A stretch of 64,000 bases of DNA from Eutypa lata (lineage: Eukaryota > Ascomycota > Sordariomycetes > Xylariales > Diatrypaceae): NCBI GenBank assembly GCA_022661535.1, contig JAKULF010000009.1, positions 310,001-374,000 of the forward strand, given 5' to 3'. The translations under genes were made by a program, and so were the position numbers. Positions 1-10,831 of this stretch are shown piece after piece. Every line of letters begins with the position of its first letter. Within the stretch, counting starts at the first letter, position 1. The notes beneath the pieces are model-generated. The model worked only from the letters and a program-made list of their open reading frames with translations, ran no database searches and had not been told where the DNA came from.

Positions 1-1
1 C

Positions 2-1150
2 GTCGTTGCTGATAAACTATCTGAATCTTCAGATACCTTTATTAGGGATCCGAGATCAACAAGGCCTTGTGAAACAAGGATCAGGGACATATTTGTTCAC
101 GACGGAGAACACTTTTCAGTTGAGCAATACATCTCTATTTACCTGCATCGGACACCCACTTGCTGGACTGGTAAGCAAAATATCCATCCTTGTGACCTAT
201 ATTAACGACTTCACTAAACATCTACCTATGAAGGTATCATCTGGTCTGATATTGGGACTCAGGTCAAGTCTAGCTCGTTTGAGAGAGTTCTAGATGAATT
301 AAAGCTTGGCGCTGGTTGGAATTTGAAGTTCTATCCCACAATTGGTTTGCCAGATCCCGAGAAACACGAGAGTTGGAATACTGCAGAAAGTCGTGATTCA
401 TCTTCTAGCTATTTTCAGCAGACAGCATCAGTTGTTTTGGCAAATTACGGTGCTTTACTCGTCTCCAGCCCGATGTCCAAACATAAAACCCTCGCACTGC
501 TCCCGCTTCTGAATGTGGTTGTGGTTGCAAAACGTCAATACCTTCGGATGGTGAAGTCGAAAATGGCCAATGAAACAGATCCGTCAAAGTTTAACAACGC
601 CGAAGTCGACCTGTCCATAGTCTTGAGTACTAAACAGAGAATTTCGGAACATTCCGACGAGTTTAAGCGTTTGGCCAAATTCTTACTTCACCACCGGGAC
701 TTACATTTGCCAAGCTCAGACCAAGAACAGGCTGGTGGCCCAAGCGACAACGAGGCAGTGAAGCACTTTGAGTTGATGATCCAGGCTACAAAGAGTTTTA
801 TAAATGTGCAAAATGAACTTTCAAAGATGTGTGACTTTGCCATATCAGTCATTCAAGCTTACACGTCGATTCAACAGACAGAAAAGGCAGTGTCGGAATC
901 TCGAAGCGTCAGATATCTAACAGTACTGGCTGTGTTGTTCGTTCCGCTATCATTTACTGCATCTGTTTTCGGCATGAACTTTCAAGAGTTTGGTTCGGGA
1001 AACCTCAGCATATGGATTTGGGTGGTAGTTGCGGTTCCTTTAACGTCAATGGTTATGCTTCCTTTCATGTCAGACCTGAGGATAATTAGTCTCCTAGCTG
1101 TTCAGGGGTTCGGACTAAGGCAGAAAGTACATGATAGGAGAGCCACATAA
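2..1150 (+). CDS. CorA-like Mg2+ transporter family protein, 3' part (5' end cut by window)
   Basis: Exons 2-170 and 234-1150, with a 63-bp GT-AG intron at 171-233 in phase 1; joining them keeps one frame to the stop at 1150. About 360 residues are visible. The C-terminus has the CorA signature: a first membrane helix at about 900-985 ending in a GMNF motif (coded near 973-984), a short loop, then a second helix rich in W, V and L at about 1010-1065. The region before is helical and charged, as in the CorA stalk. The family forms pentameric membrane channels for Mg2+ or related divalent cations. Many fungal members have diverged and their substrate is unknown. The N-terminus lies outside the window. 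A second, differently organised CorA-like gene lies at 25471-27220. Confidence 0.8.
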
Positions 1151-2643
1151 GGACAACCTTTCGCTCAAGCTTCAACCAACAACGTAGGCTAGTTTTTCCT
1201 ATTTATACTACTTGCCATATTTACCCCATTGGTACGGTTTAACGACCATTGTGCACATTCAGAATAAACGCACTTATACTGATTATGTTCCAATGATACC
1301 TCACTAAATAGGATTACGTACTAACGAGACACTTCATGTGAGTCCATACATTCTACAGTAGACGTAATGCAATAGGGCTTGGTAGTATTCAAATAATTAG
1401 TTGGCCAACATACATGCTTAGGCCACCGGTACCTAACCGTCCATATAACGTCGTCAAGACGACGTTATGTATCATTTCTTAGATTCGCGAGACACCACAG
1501 CATTACGCTTTTCACTCAATCCCGCTCCTTATCATACCTATAGTAATGGTTTCTAGGTACCTCTATCCTCAGCACTCTACTTAATTACAGTCTTACTCCG
1601 CTTAAGATCAACCCGTTCGTCCTCTCACACTCCGGATGCGAAGTTTACATTGGCTATGTAACTATACTAGTATTTACAGTACATTATTTGCTATATAAAT
1701 ATATAAAGTAAAAATGTATTATGCCATAAGATTACATACGGTGACCGATGAAGTCCGACTTCATTTAGATAATCGAACTCAAAGACAACTCGTGATTATA
1801 GGCCTAGATTCCCTCATCCCCCTTTAATCTCTAAAGATATAAAAGTTATTTCGTTGGATCATAGTGTCACGTAATCCCGTTCATTATCAATTGCTGCTTA
1901 TCCACATTACAACGATTATCTTTCAAGGTGCACTGAATATAGTCAACGTAATTGAAAGCCACTGGAGCTCATAGTTAAGGAGTGTACGTGATCTCTTATA
2001 AACAAGTTACTCTCGCTGTATCTGCAGGATCTCAGTAGGATATACCATGGTTCTCGACAATTAGTGGCGGAAAAAAATGATCTCCGTGCTGATTAAATGA
2101 TGTGAGTCATGCTCAAGCAGCGTTAGTTTTAGGCGGACGAGTGACTAGGTATGTAACACCTACGCCCTCGGAGGAAAAGCTGTATTATGTCATAAAGTAT
2201 CTTGTGCGACTTGGATAAATGCGTTGTTCCATGAGCATATCTGACAGTGTCATATTCACCGAGCAAACTGTTTCAACTCCATTCCTTACCACTCTGACGT
2301 ATTGGACTTTATTGAACGTCGGCATAATGGAAATTAGGTTGGTGCGGTCGGTCTGAAAATCTGTCATATGATTTATTTTACATGCCATTCAAGGACTACG
2401 AGTTTCATATGATTGGAATGTAAAAAGCAAACATAGTTACAATATACTTATATGTAAAAGTAGCTCACCCCGACACCTTTCAACCTTCCTAGAGAGCTAT
2501 AAATACTTCTCCCCTCTCAGATGAACTCCCTACACAATTTTCCTCTTAAAACATAACATGAACTATTATCACTTGACATCCTAAGATAACCAAAGTCGAA
2601 CCAACAGAAATAATATTTAATCGTCATTCCTACTTACTACAAG
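1151..2643. other. Intergenic, no gene supported
   Basis: No open frame with fungal codon use or splice-linked continuation was found. The sequence is moderately AT-rich. A short minus-strand frame at 2185-2388 has no recognisable domain and no supporting splice sites. Confidence 0.5.
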
Positions 2644-2858
2644 ATGGGTCGCAAATCAGTAAGTAGTCCATGGCAATTTCTGTTTAACCTCCGCTGCAGT
2701 ACTATATCTTGCGGCATCAGAACTAAATGGCTCAACAATAGGGTTATGATGTGCGAAAGCCTGCCGGTTCTACACCTGCTGGTCCTGCGCCTGCACCGCA
2801 GCCACCCCCACAGGCACCAACTTCAGAGAAGCCAGCTCCGTCGAACCCGACGAAGTAA
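2644..2858 (+). CDS. Putative tiny proline/alanine-rich protein (43 aa)
   Basis: The ATG at 2644 is followed after five codons by a consensus donor (GTAAGT at 2659). An acceptor at 2740-2741 (ACAATAG) joins in phase 0 to an exon at 2742-2858. That exon reads a Tyr-Asp-Val-Arg-Lys start followed by a run rich in Pro, Ala, Gln and Thr, then TAA. The intron is 83 bp. Without splicing, the longer frame to 2946 is Arg/Leu-rich and looks like a shadow. No domain is recognisable. The low complexity and small size leave open that this is a gene relic or the 5' end of a larger transcript. Confidence 0.35.
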
Positions 2859-3342
2859 CGACCTTGTCAGAGAGCGTCCCGGAAGCCCTAAGAAAGACAG
2901 TTGGCGAGAGTCACTTGTTCCGCTCTACTTACACGGCTGTCCCTAGAATGAATCAAGGTGCTATGGAGGAGCATGTTAAACGTCCATAGGTTCATAGCGG
3001 TGGGAGGCATTGTGTCAGAGAGTGTTAGAGGGTCTCATACTTCTCGGACTTAGTAAAGCCTTTGATAAGTTCATCGCTCTGAAAATAGACAGGGTTGGAC
3101 TTGCAGAGAATATGAGAGTGAATTACCTATAATTATACCGAATATTACTCAATGATTGTCTCGTGATATATCTAACAGCTACTTTATCTGAATAAGCACA
3201 AAGGATTATGACGGAGAAATAGATACGAGACAGAGGCGCTATAAGATATATTTATTCGCTATCCTATATTGTTACATCAAGCAGCCAACGCTTTTCAGAC
3301 CTATGACACTACCGACCGAACTACGAAGTGGAGGATCCAACT
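2859..3342. other. Intergenic, nothing recognised
   Basis: This gap lies between the tiny proline-rich gene and the 3' end of the next minus-strand gene. No repeats or frames were supported. Confidence 0.5.
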
Positions 3343-4782
3343 TCACTTCCACTCCGACACGTGCTCAAACCTTTTACCGTACAAAAAGCGAGGGCTCTTT
3401 CCATCGCGGCGGACCCGCACCGGCATTCTCAGTTGCTGTTTCTCGAGGTCAAAGCAGGTCTCCGTCATAGGGGATGTATCAGTGCTAGTGCTATCTCGGG
3501 TATCCATGCCGGCATCGTTATCGTCGCAAAGCAGCCAGACCTTCCGCTCGCACATGTCGCAGTACACCCCCTCTTGGACTGAAACGAAGTCTGGACCCCA
3601 AGATGTCTCGCTCTCGCACACCTCAACGGCGCTATGTTCAAGGTGCTGGCTAATAACAAGCTTACCCTCTTCACACCACTGGTGCGGGTTGGTGGCGCGG
3701 TGCTCGGCCCGCCGAGATATGATAGGGGCGTGACTTGGAGCATTTCGTTCAGAATCAGGCCTGAAGGCTCTGCGAGAATACAGTTCCTGAGTTGGGGGAC
3801 TAGTGACCGCAGGATCAGCTGCGTTGGAGCTCTCGGTTTCGACATTTCGACGTCCAAGAGCGCCCAAGTTGAGGGAGGTCTGAAGTGTCGCATCGGGAGG
3901 TATAACCACGGACGTTTGGCTCGGGGGCAGCGTGATTGGGGCATCGATGTCTGTGATTATAGACTTTCCACCGGGCAGGAACGCATTAAGGTTAATATCG
4001 TTGAAGGGTTCGCCAGGTTTGAAGCAGTCGATGACATAGCCGTTCTTAACGAAATCGAAGTCGGCGTCTGTCCCATCCGGGGTCCGCTGCGGCAGGTTGC
4101 CCGAGGGGTAGTGCGGGATGCAATTGACATCGCCGTTCCAGAACTGCTGACGCGCCGGCGCCTCGCACAGTGTGTCCCTGTGCTCGAGCCACTGCGTCGA
4201 GGTCGCGTTCGCCGTCTCCGAGTCCGGGAAGGCGAAGTCTAGCAGACGCGCGGTGAGGCTCTTAACAAACCGCCCGTCCGCACTCATCCAGAAGCATGGA
4301 GGTCGATACTGTGCTGCATCCGTGGGGAATAGCGCCGTGCTAGGGTACCACGGCAGCCCGCAAGTCTGTGCCATAGCGCCGTTCCACGTGTGGAAGTCCT
4401 CGGCCGCCGACGTGGTCTCGAACCAGGAGACGCAGACGGCGTCGTTGCCGAAGGCAGAAAGTTGGATGTACTCGGGCGTTTTCGAGCTCTTCATGGTCAG
4501 CGTCTGGAACCCGCCCTCCTGGATTCCAACTGTGGTGTCCTGTCCGTTGTTTTGGTTACTCGACGAGCCTGCGGCTTTACCAATGGGCACCCCCTGAGCG
4601 TCGTAGAGCACAACGGTGGGACAGTCTCCGCCGAGCCCTATCCCGGTGACCGAGCTGTTCACCGCGCCGGCGCCGATCCGGATGCTAATCGTTGCCGGTT
4701 CACCGGATCCAAAAACATCGCTAAGAGTGGGCAGCGAGAGAAACCCGAAGAATCCCAAGGCGACGCTGTTGACGATGGCCAT
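3343..4782 (-). CDS. Hypothetical extracellular/membrane-anchored fungal protein (479 aa)
   Basis: Single exon. I start it at the ATG at 4782; the four codons upstream in frame have no ATG. The first 25 residues form a hydrophobic segment (Ala/Val/Gly/Phe/Leu rich), fitting a signal peptide or anchor. The middle (about residues 25-280) has scattered Cys and aromatic residues typical of an extracellular beta-rich fold: CVSWFETT, an NGAMAQTCG stretch, CFWMSADGRFV, and an NGDVNCIPHYPSG stretch. The C-terminal part has further Cys-containing motifs (WCEEGKLV, CDMCERK, CFDLE). I recall proteins of this architecture as hypothetical proteins in Sordariomycetes, with no known biochemistry. An opposite-strand frame at 3634-4242 is a shadow. 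GC is higher than in flanking DNA, which supports coding. Confidence 0.75.
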   Translation of the reverse strand: MAIVNSVALGFFGFLSLPTLSDVFGSGEPATISIRIGAGAVNSSVTGIGLGGDCPTVVLYDAQGVPIGKAAGSSSNQNNGQDTTVGIQEGGFQTLTMKSSKTPEYIQLSAFGNDAVCVSWFETTSAAEDFHTWNGAMAQTCGLPWYPSTALFPTDAAQYRPPCFWMSADGRFVKSLTARLLDFAFPDSETANATSTQWLEHRDTLCEAPARQQFWNGDVNCIPHYPSGNLPQRTPDGTDADFDFVKNGYVIDCFKPGEPFNDINLNAFLPGGKSIITDIDAPITLPPSQTSVVIPPDATLQTSLNLGALGRRNVETESSNAADPAVTSPPTQELYSRRAFRPDSERNAPSHAPIISRRAEHRATNPHQWCEEGKLVISQHLEHSAVEVCESETSWGPDFVSVQEGVYCDMCERKVWLLCDDNDAGMDTRDSTSTDTSPMTETCFDLEKQQLRMPVRVRRDGKSPRFLYGKRFEHVSEWK

Positions 4783-5944
4783 GGCTACTGACAACCTTTG
4801 GTCGAAATTGACTTTCGTAGTTCGAAGTGATTAAGTAACGAAGAAAAAGGCTACAAGTGATGGAAGTGTGTCAATGGTTCTTAACAGGGAGTATTTCAAG
4901 ATAATCAATGAAGCCTTTTGACAATAGAAATCGAGTGACTGATCGCGGTGTTCTTGATTTTGGGGCTAATATCCTGATGTTGATTGATGTGAGGGGCTTT
5001 CGCTCGAGCTTTATACAAGTGGAAGTTCTCTTTCAGCAGTAAGTGTTTTGGTCATCACCCTTCTAATAATATGCTATGCTTTGTGGAAAGCCGTGATATT
5101 TCTGGCACCAACTAAACACATCCCCCGACACGGATAACACTGTTTCCGGGGCATGGGATATATTTTGATTTTGCTGATAATAGTTCTCATAGATGTCGGA
5201 CTGGATCCTTCCGTCGACAACGTTGGAAACTTTCACTTGGTTTATCTGCACTGTTGGACATTTATCGTCAATATAAATAAAAATGCTCCCTTGGCATAGC
5301 CACATACATGCCGCTTAAGCTCGTGTTCATGCTGTGGAAACTGAAACAGCTATCATGAACTTATAACACGATTAATGGGCGTTGCACCTGAGATGATGCA
5401 ACTAAAATAGATGGTAAACGCTAATTATTGGGGGTTTTCCCCCGTTAACAACAATATTGTCATGTGCTGCAGTCCAAATGAGATTGTTGGGAGGCTGAGG
5501 CGGCGCAGACAGATTCTAGCTACCTCGAGCTTACACATCCGCCGGGAAGTCTAGTTTCCAGTACAAGTGATAACACGTGTTTATAAACACAATAGAAGGG
5601 AGTATTGATTTATCGTAAGGTGAAATAAGTAACAGAAGTGTTGATGCACAATGGGATGTTGGTATGAACCTGGCCGCAAGAGGCATAAATATATATTATG
5701 TTGACTTCCTCTCGAATATCATGAACTAGGCACTCCAAATGCACACAGCTCTACATATCCTTCCAACATTTTCCGTTAAGAATTCGACTTAGCAAGCCTT
5801 CCTCGGCCCCTACTATCTTAGAAGTTGTCACGTTACCCACCGATATATCCAAACCAACCACCATAGCACTCTCAAGTTACATAGTTTTTATATCTATCAT
5901 ACCCCGAGTAATAATTTGGATTGCACTTGAATCAATATATCACC
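4783..5944. other. Intergenic with one weak minus-strand frame
   Basis: An 80-codon minus frame at 5063-5305 encodes a Gln/Asn/Tyr-containing stretch ending HGFPQSIAYY. It could be the last exon of a small secreted protein, but no convincing first exon or signal peptide was found, so it is not called. The 200 bases before 5945 hold the likely promoter and 5' UTR of the next gene. Confidence 0.4.
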
Positions 5945-7028
5945 ATGAAGTGGACCGTTATTACCACAGCTCTGTTGCTAGGAATTATCAATATTGGACT
6001 TGGTATACCCGTCTCCAACCGGAGTCTGTATAAACGAGTTCAGGATGTGGTTACTCGTTCTGACACAGGTATTTCCCATTGATCCTTGAAGTCCCTCATA
6101 AGTCTTCCTTCCTCTATCTCAGCTATGTTATGTTGTGTCAAGAAAAAGCCGTTCTAACTAGTGAACAGGGGAAGTGTTTTGTAACGAGAAAAATATATGC
6201 TGGCCTGTAGAAGGCCTTTCCCTCCATAGAAGGGTTGGAGCCGGTAGGGTCAGCGGTGGAGGGAAATCTGGTAAGGTCGACGGCACTGGTAAGTCTGAGG
6301 GTTCCCAAGGAGCACAGGGAGCCGGGCAAAGTCAGGGAGGGGTAGGGGCAGAGAGGGGCGGAGAGGCGGGAAAGACCGAAGAATCTGGGAAGGAGGGTTC
6401 TGCCGCAGGCGATGCCGAATCGGTCAGCGATGCTGGCTCCAATGAATCGGGACGCTCAGCCGGGTCCGAGAGTACGTCGGATAACGACTTCCCACAGGCT
6501 CCACCGCGTCAAACCCCCATTGATATCCGAACCAGAGGATATATACGTGAACGCAGCCCGGGAGGTAACCTAATCCACGTCCGAAAGGATGGTGTTAGCG
6601 GTGTCATAGATATGCTCGAGGTTGATGCCGTCGAAGACAGCCTCGGAGTTTTCCTTGCTAAGAATAAACAGGACGAGACAAGCGACAAACTTCCGTTGCG
6701 CAGCATCGCCGTTGACGTCTGGAAGCAGTTCTCGGGCAAATCCGTCGGCGACCTGAAAAGCATTAACTACCAAAAAGTTGTAAATGACGAGATGAAGAAC
6801 AAGATTAACGAGGCCCTGGGGATGGTTGGCCTGGGACCTAAATCGACCGTGACAGTGCGCCCTGACGGTACCGCCCAGGAGACACAAGCTTTTGCCCACC
6901 TCATGGACAGCACCTTTGGGATAGGAGCCTCTAAGTTACTCTCGGAGAATGCTGAGCTAAGCAGTCGTCGCATAACTAATATTGATCTGTACCCCGACTC
7001 AGACGTGGATATACAGTTTAATTTTTGA
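5945..7028 (+). CDS. Secreted protein with Kex2-type propeptide, G/S/E-rich linker and unknown C-terminal domain (327 aa)
   Basis: Exons 5945-6068 and 6169-7028 are joined across a 100-bp intron with a TTCTAACTAG branch region and CAG acceptor; phase 1 is preserved. Exon 1 encodes a classical signal peptide (MKWTVITTALLLGIINIGLG). A dibasic Lys-Arg at residues 30-31 is a likely Kex2 cleavage site. Two Cys follow at the start of exon 2 (FCNEKNICWP). Residues about 57-125 are a low-complexity Gly/Ser/Glu/Lys linker. The last 200 residues form a non-repetitive domain (contains YIRERSPGG, VIDMLEVD, WKQFSGKSVGDL, FAHLMDSTFGIG) that I do not recognise. It is secreted by inference. The architecture recalls processed effectors or secreted inhibitors, but no function can be assigned. 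Confidence 0.75.
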
Positions 7029-7589
7029 GACCCTTTGGGACATAATGCGATACTGGCGGCATATCTGGCTAGACATGGAGATAGGTGGGCAGATTTTGGT
7101 GCAGCACTTAGTGTATGCGGGGGCAATAGGACTGTACCGACAAGATTAGGTAGCTTACATACTTATAAACACACACACATTCGTTTACACTGAATGCTCA
7201 CTCAAGCACTGTCGAAGACGGGCTTCTTATTCGGCAGCGCCGGTCAAGTCATTAGTTCGCTGGCCAATGATGTTATCTACCACGATTTCCTGTCAGAAGG
7301 CTCATTATGTTTGAATTAAATATAATCGAATTGATGTTAAAATTAGAAAGTGTTTATATATATGTCGGCTGCAGGCCAACATGTCACTTATAACCTGAAT
7401 CTCGACCACAGTAAGGGGTGGGTGGCGCAGTCTGTGCACAAGATGTTGGTTTTCTACTGTTTCAGTTCCCAAGGGGCACAGCCAGGCTGACAAACACTGT
7501 TTATCATATAAGTAAGCAGTCGTCCCGAACTTTGAACTATCCGCACGACTCAACATCCGGGTATCTTACTTCCATTTAGGCTCATTAAA
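7029..7589. other. Intergenic region
   Basis: Contains the 3' flank of the secreted-protein gene and, from about 7500, the promoter of the F-box/ankyrin gene. A short CA-rich run lies near 7166-7180. No gene seen. Confidence 0.5.
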
Positions 7590-9107
7590 ATGGATGTCCT
7601 GGAATTCCCCTCTGAGATCCTTCATGTAATCCTGGTTCATGCCGTCTTGAGCCGCGGCGTCAAGCGCGGTTTGAGGTTGAGGCTTGTTTGTAAAGTGTTC
7701 GCATGCATGGTGCATCCTGCGCTCTTCGAAACGCTTCTTATGGATGACAAGAGAGCTTGGCCGTATGGAGGGGTTCAATGGCAACGTTGCCATCAACATG
7801 GTTCCTTCGAGCTATGGACGCGATATCTGGTATTTCGATCTCTACACGAGCAGAACCCGGCCGTTAAGCGCTTCGTCGAGATCCGGTATCTAGCAAAGGC
7901 TATCTATCGGGAGGCGGCGGTGCTTGATGTTACAGCTATTGTCGAAGCTCTCTGTTGGCTAGCATCGAGCCATGGAGCAAATACGGCTTGCAACGATGAA
8001 GAGGATAAATGGGGCCCTCTCACGGCAGAGAAACAAAGACCAGAACCTGATCTTGGTTTGAACATGTTGACAGCAGCCGCCTATTTAAATATCCTACCCC
8101 TCGCCGAGCGGCTACTCGCCGAGGGGCACCAGAGGCCGACGAGCCACAACTATCTGTTCGCACCACCGATTCAGGTGGCCGCGCAAGCCGGTAACATAGA
8201 AATGTTGCGGCTTCTCCAGGGATGCCTGCCCGGTTCCGAATTCGAGCTTTGGTCAGTGAAGGGTGCCGCGATGAAAGGCGATATAGCCATTCTGAAGGCG
8301 GCGTTGCGAATAGGGCAGGGCGATAACAGCGAGGGATTCGTAATAATGAATGGTAAACCGTATGGATCTATCGACCACACTACTGAGATAGGAAAAGGTA
8401 TTCTGCTGGCCAGGGAGAACACGTCTAATCCAGAGGTTTACGAATACCTCACCAGTGCTTTGGCACCGTGGCCGGAGGCAATGGAGGTTTCTCACAGGGA
8501 CTTAGCCATCAACGCAGGGTTGGGAAACCTAGCGATGGTGCGTCATCTCCTAGACCTCGGGGTCCCCGTGCAGCAACCTGTGGCATACGATTCGGCAGCT
8601 CCGTTAGTGATGGCCGCTAGATATACGCACAATGACGTAGCTGAGCTGCTGCTTGAGCATGGCGCCGACCCCAACTACGTTACCGACGCATGGTATCCAA
8701 TGCTACCTCTGCACGAGGCGGCCACATCGAGTAATCTATCCCTCACCCGGACACTCCTCCGCAGCGGTGCACTCACTAGTCGACCGGCGGCTTGTTTTCG
8801 AAGGTGGCCAGCTCTTTACTGGGCATTCGCCCGAGAACACGAGAACATGGTCGGGCTTTTGTTGGAGCACGGTGCTGACTTCAATGGCATCTCTGACCCC
8901 TCGAAGAGTGGAGGTGTTACCTGGTCAGAACCTGAAGGTTGGATCGGAGAACGCCTCGCGGTGATGACTTACCATCTTGGTTGGACCTCAATGGCCAAGC
9001 TCCTGCGCGAACACGGTTTTCAGGTCACCGAACCGTGTCCATTGCCTAGATGGCATGCTGGATATTGGACCAATTGGGACGAGGCTCGAGCTTTATATGG
9101 CAGGTGA
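7590..9107 (+). CDS. F-box and ankyrin-repeat protein (505 aa)
   Basis: Single exon, ATG at 7590. Residues about 3-45 read as an F-box: LEFPSEILHVILVHAV, then LRLRLVCKVFACMVHPALFE, with the Leu-Pro/Ser-Glu-Ile-Leu and LRLVCK signature. After a helical region, ankyrin repeats occupy about residues 160-490. The clearest are AAPLVMAARYTHNDVAELLL with EHGADPNYV, and the unit ending LLLEHGADFNG. F-box proteins couple targets to Skp1-Cullin-F-box ubiquitin ligases, and here the ankyrin array would bind the target. The combination is common and highly expanded in Pezizomycotina, so the specific target cannot be inferred. Confidence 0.85.
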   Translation: MDVLEFPSEILHVILVHAVLSRGVKRGLRLRLVCKVFACMVHPALFETLLMDDKRAWPYGGVQWQRCHQHGSFELWTRYLVFRSLHEQNPAVKRFVEIRYLAKAIYREAAVLDVTAIVEALCWLASSHGANTACNDEEDKWGPLTAEKQRPEPDLGLNMLTAAAYLNILPLAERLLAEGHQRPTSHNYLFAPPIQVAAQAGNIEMLRLLQGCLPGSEFELWSVKGAAMKGDIAILKAALRIGQGDNSEGFVIMNGKPYGSIDHTTEIGKGILLARENTSNPEVYEYLTSALAPWPEAMEVSHRDLAINAGLGNLAMVRHLLDLGVPVQQPVAYDSAAPLVMAARYTHNDVAELLLEHGADPNYVTDAWYPMLPLHEAATSSNLSLTRTLLRSGALTSRPAACFRRWPALYWAFAREHENMVGLLLEHGADFNGISDPSKSGGVTWSEPEGWIGERLAVMTYHLGWTSMAKLLREHGFQVTEPCPLPRWHAGYWTNWDEARALYGR

Positions 9108-9672
9108 AACTACGTTGTGCTGTTCCCTACCTCTATTGAGATTCCCCGTACCTAGGTCAAATTCAAAGACATAATTCTGTTTCCTGAACTGAACCGAGCG
9201 GGTACCGATAGTTTAGTGAACGGCCAGTGAAATCTAAAACAACATGATACAGTTACAACTCAGACCAAAGATCCTAAGAAATCCCAGGCTCCTGGCTACC
9301 CAAGCTATTGACAAAAGATTGATAAACTTCGTGCACTGTGCTTCACCAAAAGTTGCGCTTTTAAGTACAGTGCAAATTCCCGGGGCAGTATCAATTAATT
9401 TGTCAACCGCTTGCTACCATTTATAGTCCTCAACGCTATATGTTCAATAAACGTGAACTATAAAAAGTTATACGTAATGATTATCCTGTGTACTGGGGCG
9501 TTTTACATTTCTAAGCCACGCAAACCTAAAATAAGGACCGATGCTTTTGCTCTACTGATATTTTCCTGGATTCTATCCAACCTTGAACCTTACATTCACT
9601 CGAGACTGTTCCACGGGAAGCAAACTTATTCCCATATAACTATAAATATATAAACATACTGGTAACACATAA
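9108..9672. other. Intergenic region
   Basis: Short frames at 9244-9426 and 9411-9653 overlap in different phases, lack domains and are AT-rich. They are considered noise. The stretch just before 9673 is the 5' flank of the tRNA-like gene. Confidence 0.5.
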
Positions 9673-9782
9673 GGCCGTGTGGTGTAATGGTTGCACACTC
9701 TCTCAAATACAACCTCATATTATCATTACTTACTACTTTTACCTGAAGAGAGAGGAGCAGAGTTCGATTCCTGCCGTGGCCA
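9673..9782 (+). tRNA. Intron-containing tRNA-like gene, isotype unassigned, possibly a pseudogene
   Basis: An acceptor stem pairs GGCCGTG (9673-9679) with CGTGGCC (9775-9781) through seven pairs, two of them G-U. The A box TGGTGTAATGG and the B box GTTCGATTCC are both good Pol III promoter matches. The D-arm pairs GTGT with GCAC or ACAC, and an anticodon stem CTCTC/GAGAG can form. The 110-nt length implies an intron of about 37 nt at the anticodon loop. Directly after the 3' end comes a run of nine or more T (about 9786-9795), a typical Pol III terminator. Against full function: the T-stem has an extra A (GCAG-A-G against CCTGC), and position 33 appears not to be T in the best fold, so I cannot read the anticodon safely. 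Confidence 0.5.
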
Positions 9783-9785
9783 ATC

Positions 9786-9812
9786 TTTTTTTTTTCTTTT
9801 CTTTTTTTCTTT
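9786..9812 (+). terminator. Pol III oligo-T terminator after tRNA-like gene
   Basis: A T-rich run (T9 or longer, interrupted by single C) begins four bases after the acceptor stem of the tRNA-like gene, where RNA polymerase III would stop. Confidence 0.6.
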
Positions 9813-9975
9813 CCTTCTCCCAATTGATATTTTTACATCCCATCCCATAAATTCAACTCAGCATTCCACACACGCTCCCCCTAGTAGCTAGCACTCCTGA
9901 ACTCCAATCATGCACGCAAAGCGACAATAATTATAGCATCGCTCAAATTGGCGTCGTAGGACTGCAGAACTCTCG

Positions 9976-10831
9976 CTATTCCTTGATCTCCCATTTCTGG
10001 AATAACCCTTCATACCAATGTTAACATCGTGAAAATTGAAGACTATAAACACATGATGGCGAACATACCTGAAACCTCCGGCATCCACGGGTCTCGGAGC
10101 TTGCAGAAGAACTCTCCCTTGGGCTGCACCTGACCACGGGCATGGTCTTCCATCGTGCCGTAGAAGACGTAAATGTTCTCTCCGGCGTTCGCCTGGTATT
10201 CGAGTAATCATTAGCACACCTCTGTTAGATCATACTGAGTCGATTTACTCCTTAATCAAGCTGACGCCCCTATTTCTTCATCTCCAACTACAAAAGAAAA
10301 TCGACATGCTGGATGATAGGAAATAATTACAAAAAAGGAAACAGAACTGACTCCGTACTCCAACAACGGCCCGCCACACGTCCCGCAGAACTCGCGGTGT
10401 AGCACCGTACCGCTACCGTTATCGGCCTCGTGCGTCCGCACATGCTTCCGTCCCTCAGTGACGGCGAACGCCGACCGCGGGATCTTGGTCGTGATGCCGT
10501 GCTCGCCGCCGGTGAACTTCTTGCAGTTCCCGCAGTGGCAGATGCTCGTGCGAGCCTGGTTCTCCGGGTCTTCCAGCGTGATGGTGTAGCGGACCGCGCC
10601 GCAGTAGCAGCCTCCCGGGAGAGGAAGGGGAGACATCTTGGTTCTCGTTGCCGTTGTCGTGCAGTAATAGTATCGAAGAGGGTGGGATTGGAACCGTATT
10701 GAGCAATATGGCGATGGAGTTGCGGATGTGAGGCTGGTGGTTGTGAGAGAGTTGAATGATAATATATGTGTTGTGAACCTTGACCGTTTGAATGTGATGT
10801 TGAAGTTCGTAAGAGTTTGCCTGGCGCTCAT
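9976..10831 (-). CDS. GFA-family (CENP-V/GFA, Mss4-like) zinc-binding enzyme
   Basis: Three exons: first exon to 10352, then 10192-10069, then 10007-9976, with introns of 159 and 61 bp; phases agree throughout. From the internal ATG at 10636 the protein has 146 aa. An in-frame upstream ATG at 10831 would add a 65-residue Ser/Thr/Arg-rich, acid-poor extension resembling a mitochondrial presequence. Zinc ligands of the GFA fold are visible: GGCYCGAVRY, then CHCGNCKKF, then FCGTCGG. The C-terminus has IYVFYGTMEDHARGQ and ends FQKWEIKE, as in fungal GFA proteins. The family is named for glutathione-dependent formaldehyde-activating enzyme; most fungal members have no tested substrate. Confidence 0.85.

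Noticed and set aside
3634..4242. 202-codon plus-strand frame
   Set aside because: It lies fully opposite the better-supported 479-aa gene and has no domain. High GC explains its length.
5063..5305. 80-codon minus frame possibly encoding a small secreted protein
   Set aside because: No signal peptide, and no upstream exon with matching phase could be found.
9244..9653. Short overlapping plus frames
   Set aside because: They are in AT-rich intergenic DNA, overlap in different phases and lack any domain.
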